A stretch of DNA of 64,000 nt, taken from contig SCSE01000080.1 of the NCBI GenBank assembly GCA_004298015.1, forward strand, positions 20,980 to 84,979. Reading direction: 5' to 3'. Below the pieces are notes generated by a model that saw only the letters and a program-made list of their open reading frames with translations, did not search any database and was not told where the DNA came from. The first letter of the stretch is position 1; the number at the start of each line of letters is the position of its first letter. Of this stretch, positions 62,859-64,000 are shown one piece after another. Source of the DNA: Rhodanobacter sp. GTDB taxonomy: Bacteria > Pseudomonadota > Gammaproteobacteria > Xanthomonadales > Rhodanobacteraceae. The position numbers and the translations under genes were made by a program.

Positions 62859-63057
62859 CCCGACCCGGTAGGTCAACGCCGGAGAGCCGCGTACAAGTGC
62901 GGCTTTCCGGCTGGCGTGAAAGGGCGGTTGATCGGCCGTCATCGGAAGCAGACGGACACAGTCGCTGGCGCGGCTTACCGGTGCCGCCCCTTCAGCACAT
63001 TGCGTTCCGACGCTCGTCGACGTATAACGTGCGTTATAACGTCCTCGGGAGGCCGCC
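62859..63057. other. Intergenic region with abrB-doc promoter
   Basis: No gene is seen in these 199 bp. The toxin-antitoxin operator lies at 63023-63038, directly before the antitoxin ribosome binding site. Nothing else was noticed in the stretch. Confidence 0.5.
63023..63038 (+). promoter_or_regulatory. Operator-like palindrome of the AbrB-Doc unit
   Basis: TATAACG-TG-CGTTATA is a perfect 7-bp inverted repeat centred 27 bp before the antitoxin ATG. TATAACGT also recurs directly (63023 and 63035). It overlaps a likely -10 region and would suit autorepression by the AbrB-type antitoxin. Confidence 0.6.
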
Positions 63058-63279
63058 ATGAAACTCAAGATCACCACCATCGGCAACTCTGCCGGCGTCA
63101 TCCTGCCGCGCGAACTGCTGGCCCGCCTGCGGCTGGAAAAAGGCGACGAGCTGTTCGCCCTGGAAACCCCCGACGGCCTCCGCCTCACCACCTACGACCC
63201 CACCCTCGCCCAGCAAATGGAAGTGGCCGAGGAGGTCATGCGCAAGCGCCGCACCCTGCTGCGCAAGCTGGCGCAGTAG
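63058..63279 (+). CDS. AbrB/MazE-type antitoxin of a Doc system
   Basis: This 73-aa protein starts with the SpoVT/AbrB swapped-hairpin DNA-binding fold (MKLKITTIGNSAGVILPREL then LARLRLEKGDELFAL) and has a short helical tail that would bind the toxin (AEEVMRKRRTLLRKLAQ). CGGGAGG precedes the ATG. The adjacent Doc gene begins 10 bp downstream, giving the classical antitoxin-toxin order. Confidence 0.9.
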   Translation: MKLKITTIGNSAGVILPRELLARLRLEKGDELFALETPDGLRLTTYDPTLAQQMEVAEEVMRKRRTLLRKLAQ

Positions 63280-63288
63280 GTCATCGCC

Positions 63289-63717
63289 ATGATCATCTGG
63301 GTCGAAAGATCGCTCGCCATCGCCATCCACGAACGCCAGCTGGCCGAACATGGCGGCGGTAGTGGCGTGCGCGACGAGGGACTGCTGGATTCCGCGCTCG
63401 CCAGACCTCAGCAATTGCATACCTATGGCGACCCGCCGCCGGACCTCGCCGATCTCGCCGCAAGCCTCGCCTTCGGTCTCGCGCGCAACCATCCGTTTGT
63501 CGACGGCAACAAGCGTACGGCAGCCGTGGCTTGCGAAGCCTTCATCATGCTCAACGGCGCTGTCCTGAATGCTGATGATCTCGACCTGTATCCACGCTAT
63601 GTCGCCCTCGCCGAAGGCAGCCTGCCCGAAGCCGAGCTCGCCGACTGGCTGCGCCAGCACATCAGCCTGGATGGCAACAAGCGAGTGAATGAGCCGCGTG
63701 CACGCTACGCGCGCTGA
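63289..63717 (+). CDS. doc: Death-on-curing (Doc) family toxin, Fic fold
   Basis: This 142-aa Fic-fold kinase-like toxin carries the Doc active-site motif HPFVDGNKRTAAVACEAF near residue 67. Doc phosphorylates EF-Tu and blocks translation. A helical N-terminus (LAIAIHERQLAEHGG) and the RDEGLLDSALARPQQ segment fit the family. It begins 10 bp after the antitoxin stop. The motif is complete, so the toxin is probably active and needs its antitoxin. Confidence 0.9.
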   Translation: MIIWVERSLAIAIHERQLAEHGGGSGVRDEGLLDSALARPQQLHTYGDPPPDLADLAASLAFGLARNHPFVDGNKRTAAVACEAFIMLNGAVLNADDLDLYPRYVALAEGSLPEAELADWLRQHISLDGNKRVNEPRARYAR

Positions 63718-63731
63718 GTCGAGTGGCACCT

Positions 63732-63750
63732 GCCTGGCAGGCTGCCAGGC
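63732..63750 (+). terminator. Perfect hairpin after doc
   Basis: GCCTGGCAG and CTGCCAGGC form a 9-bp perfect stem separated by a single G, 15 bp after the doc stop. It could terminate the toxin-antitoxin transcript. The following GAAAACC is not T-rich, so confidence is moderate. Confidence 0.5.
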
Positions 63751-63766
63751 GAAAACCTCACTTTTC

Positions 63767-63824
63767 GTCATTCCCGCGGCTCTCAACCGCCGAATGGCGG
63801 ATCAAGCGGGAATCCAGTGACTTC
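63767..63824. repeat. Dispersed palindromic repeat (TTCCCGC type)
   Basis: ATTCCCGC (63770) and GCGGGAAT (63806) are inverted arms; within them CCGCC-GAAT-GGCGG forms a second stem. The trailing AATCCAGTGACTTC is characteristic, as I recall, of short repeats in this bacterial order. No gene is present in 63718-64000. Confidence 0.55.
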
Positions 63825-63880
63825 GGGTAGAGCGAACGACCCGATGGGTAGTCAGGCCTCCGCGGCAACCCGCGCATCGC

Positions 63881-63955
63881 CGTAGGGCGGACACCGTCCG
63901 CCGCACTTCGTCATGACGATCCGGGCCGAGCTGGCGGACAGTGTCCGCCCTACGC
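63881..63955. repeat. REP-like inverted pair at the window end
   Basis: CGTAGGGCGGACACCGTCCG.. (63881-63904) and GGCGGACAGTGTCCGCCC.. (63933-63955) are inverted relatives. The same family appears at 18258 and 35780-35854. The rest of this region, to 64000, is otherwise empty. Confidence 0.75.
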
Positions 63956-64000
63956 GGTGAAAGAAAGCGAGCTCCCTGATTCCGCGTACGGTGCATCCTC

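Noticed and set aside
60735..63191. Minus-strand ORF (about 818 codons) opposite the M13 peptidase and AbrB gene
   Set aside because: It overlaps two clear plus-strand genes and encodes low-complexity, non-homologous sequence.
63802..63996. Minus-strand ORF at the window end
   Set aside because: It is again translated REP sequence, with no independent support.

Overview
This is a chromosomal window from a high-GC gammaproteobacterium, most likely of the Xanthomonadales (Rhodanobacteraceae or Xanthomonadaceae type). That placement is an inference. It rests on the protein sequences, on familiar local gene orders (pilT beside proC-yggT, aroK-aroB-hemE, a penicillin-binding protein 1B followed by an LpoP-like lipoprotein) and on several families of short palindromic intergenic repeats. 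About 54 genes cover roughly 90% of the window. No rRNA, tRNA, CRISPR array or prophage was seen.

Layout. 1-7486: the 5' end of pilT, then proC-yggT, pdxH with a B12-binding-type protein, a glycerate-kinase-like gene, a YbjQ-family gene, an epimerase and aroK-aroB. 7743-10734: a WGR-domain protein, hemE, msrA, apt and a DUF2007 protein. 10903-14955: a TetR regulator with a palindromic operator at its start codon, followed by an acyl-CoA ligase and an AidB-like acyl-CoA dehydrogenase. 15046-18106: glnS, a nucleoside deaminase and a VTT-domain membrane protein. 18611-30231 (mostly minus strand): tsaB, a decayed VOC gene, a YoaA/DinG helicase, a MAPEG protein, an LpoP-like lipoprotein with PBP1B, an epimerase, a TPR membrane protein and monofunctional relA. 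30415-35750: a small exported protein, hrpA carrying two in-frame repeat insertions, and dps behind a near-consensus OxyR site.

36059-44949 is a same-strand run: a YtrA-type GntR regulator, an ABC ATPase, two paralogous polytopic membrane proteins, an M16 peptidase and a membrane MutS-like ATPase. 45438-48622 is an accessory patch: an SPFH protein with a coiled-coil partner, a HicAB pair, tandem and structured repeats, and a 5'-truncated REP-associated (RAYT) transposase. 48827-62858 holds a hybrid histidine kinase, a GH17-GT2 beta-glucan synthase, tamA-tamB and an M13 peptidase. The window ends with an AbrB-Doc toxin-antitoxin pair and REP-like repeats.

The most distinctive feature is the repeat biology. 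A perfect REP inverted pair and a 195-bp element with terminal inverted repeats both sit inside hrpA without breaking its frame. A second dispersed element coincides exactly with the stop codons of two unrelated genes. A truncated RAYT gene shows that the REP-mobilising enzyme family was present.
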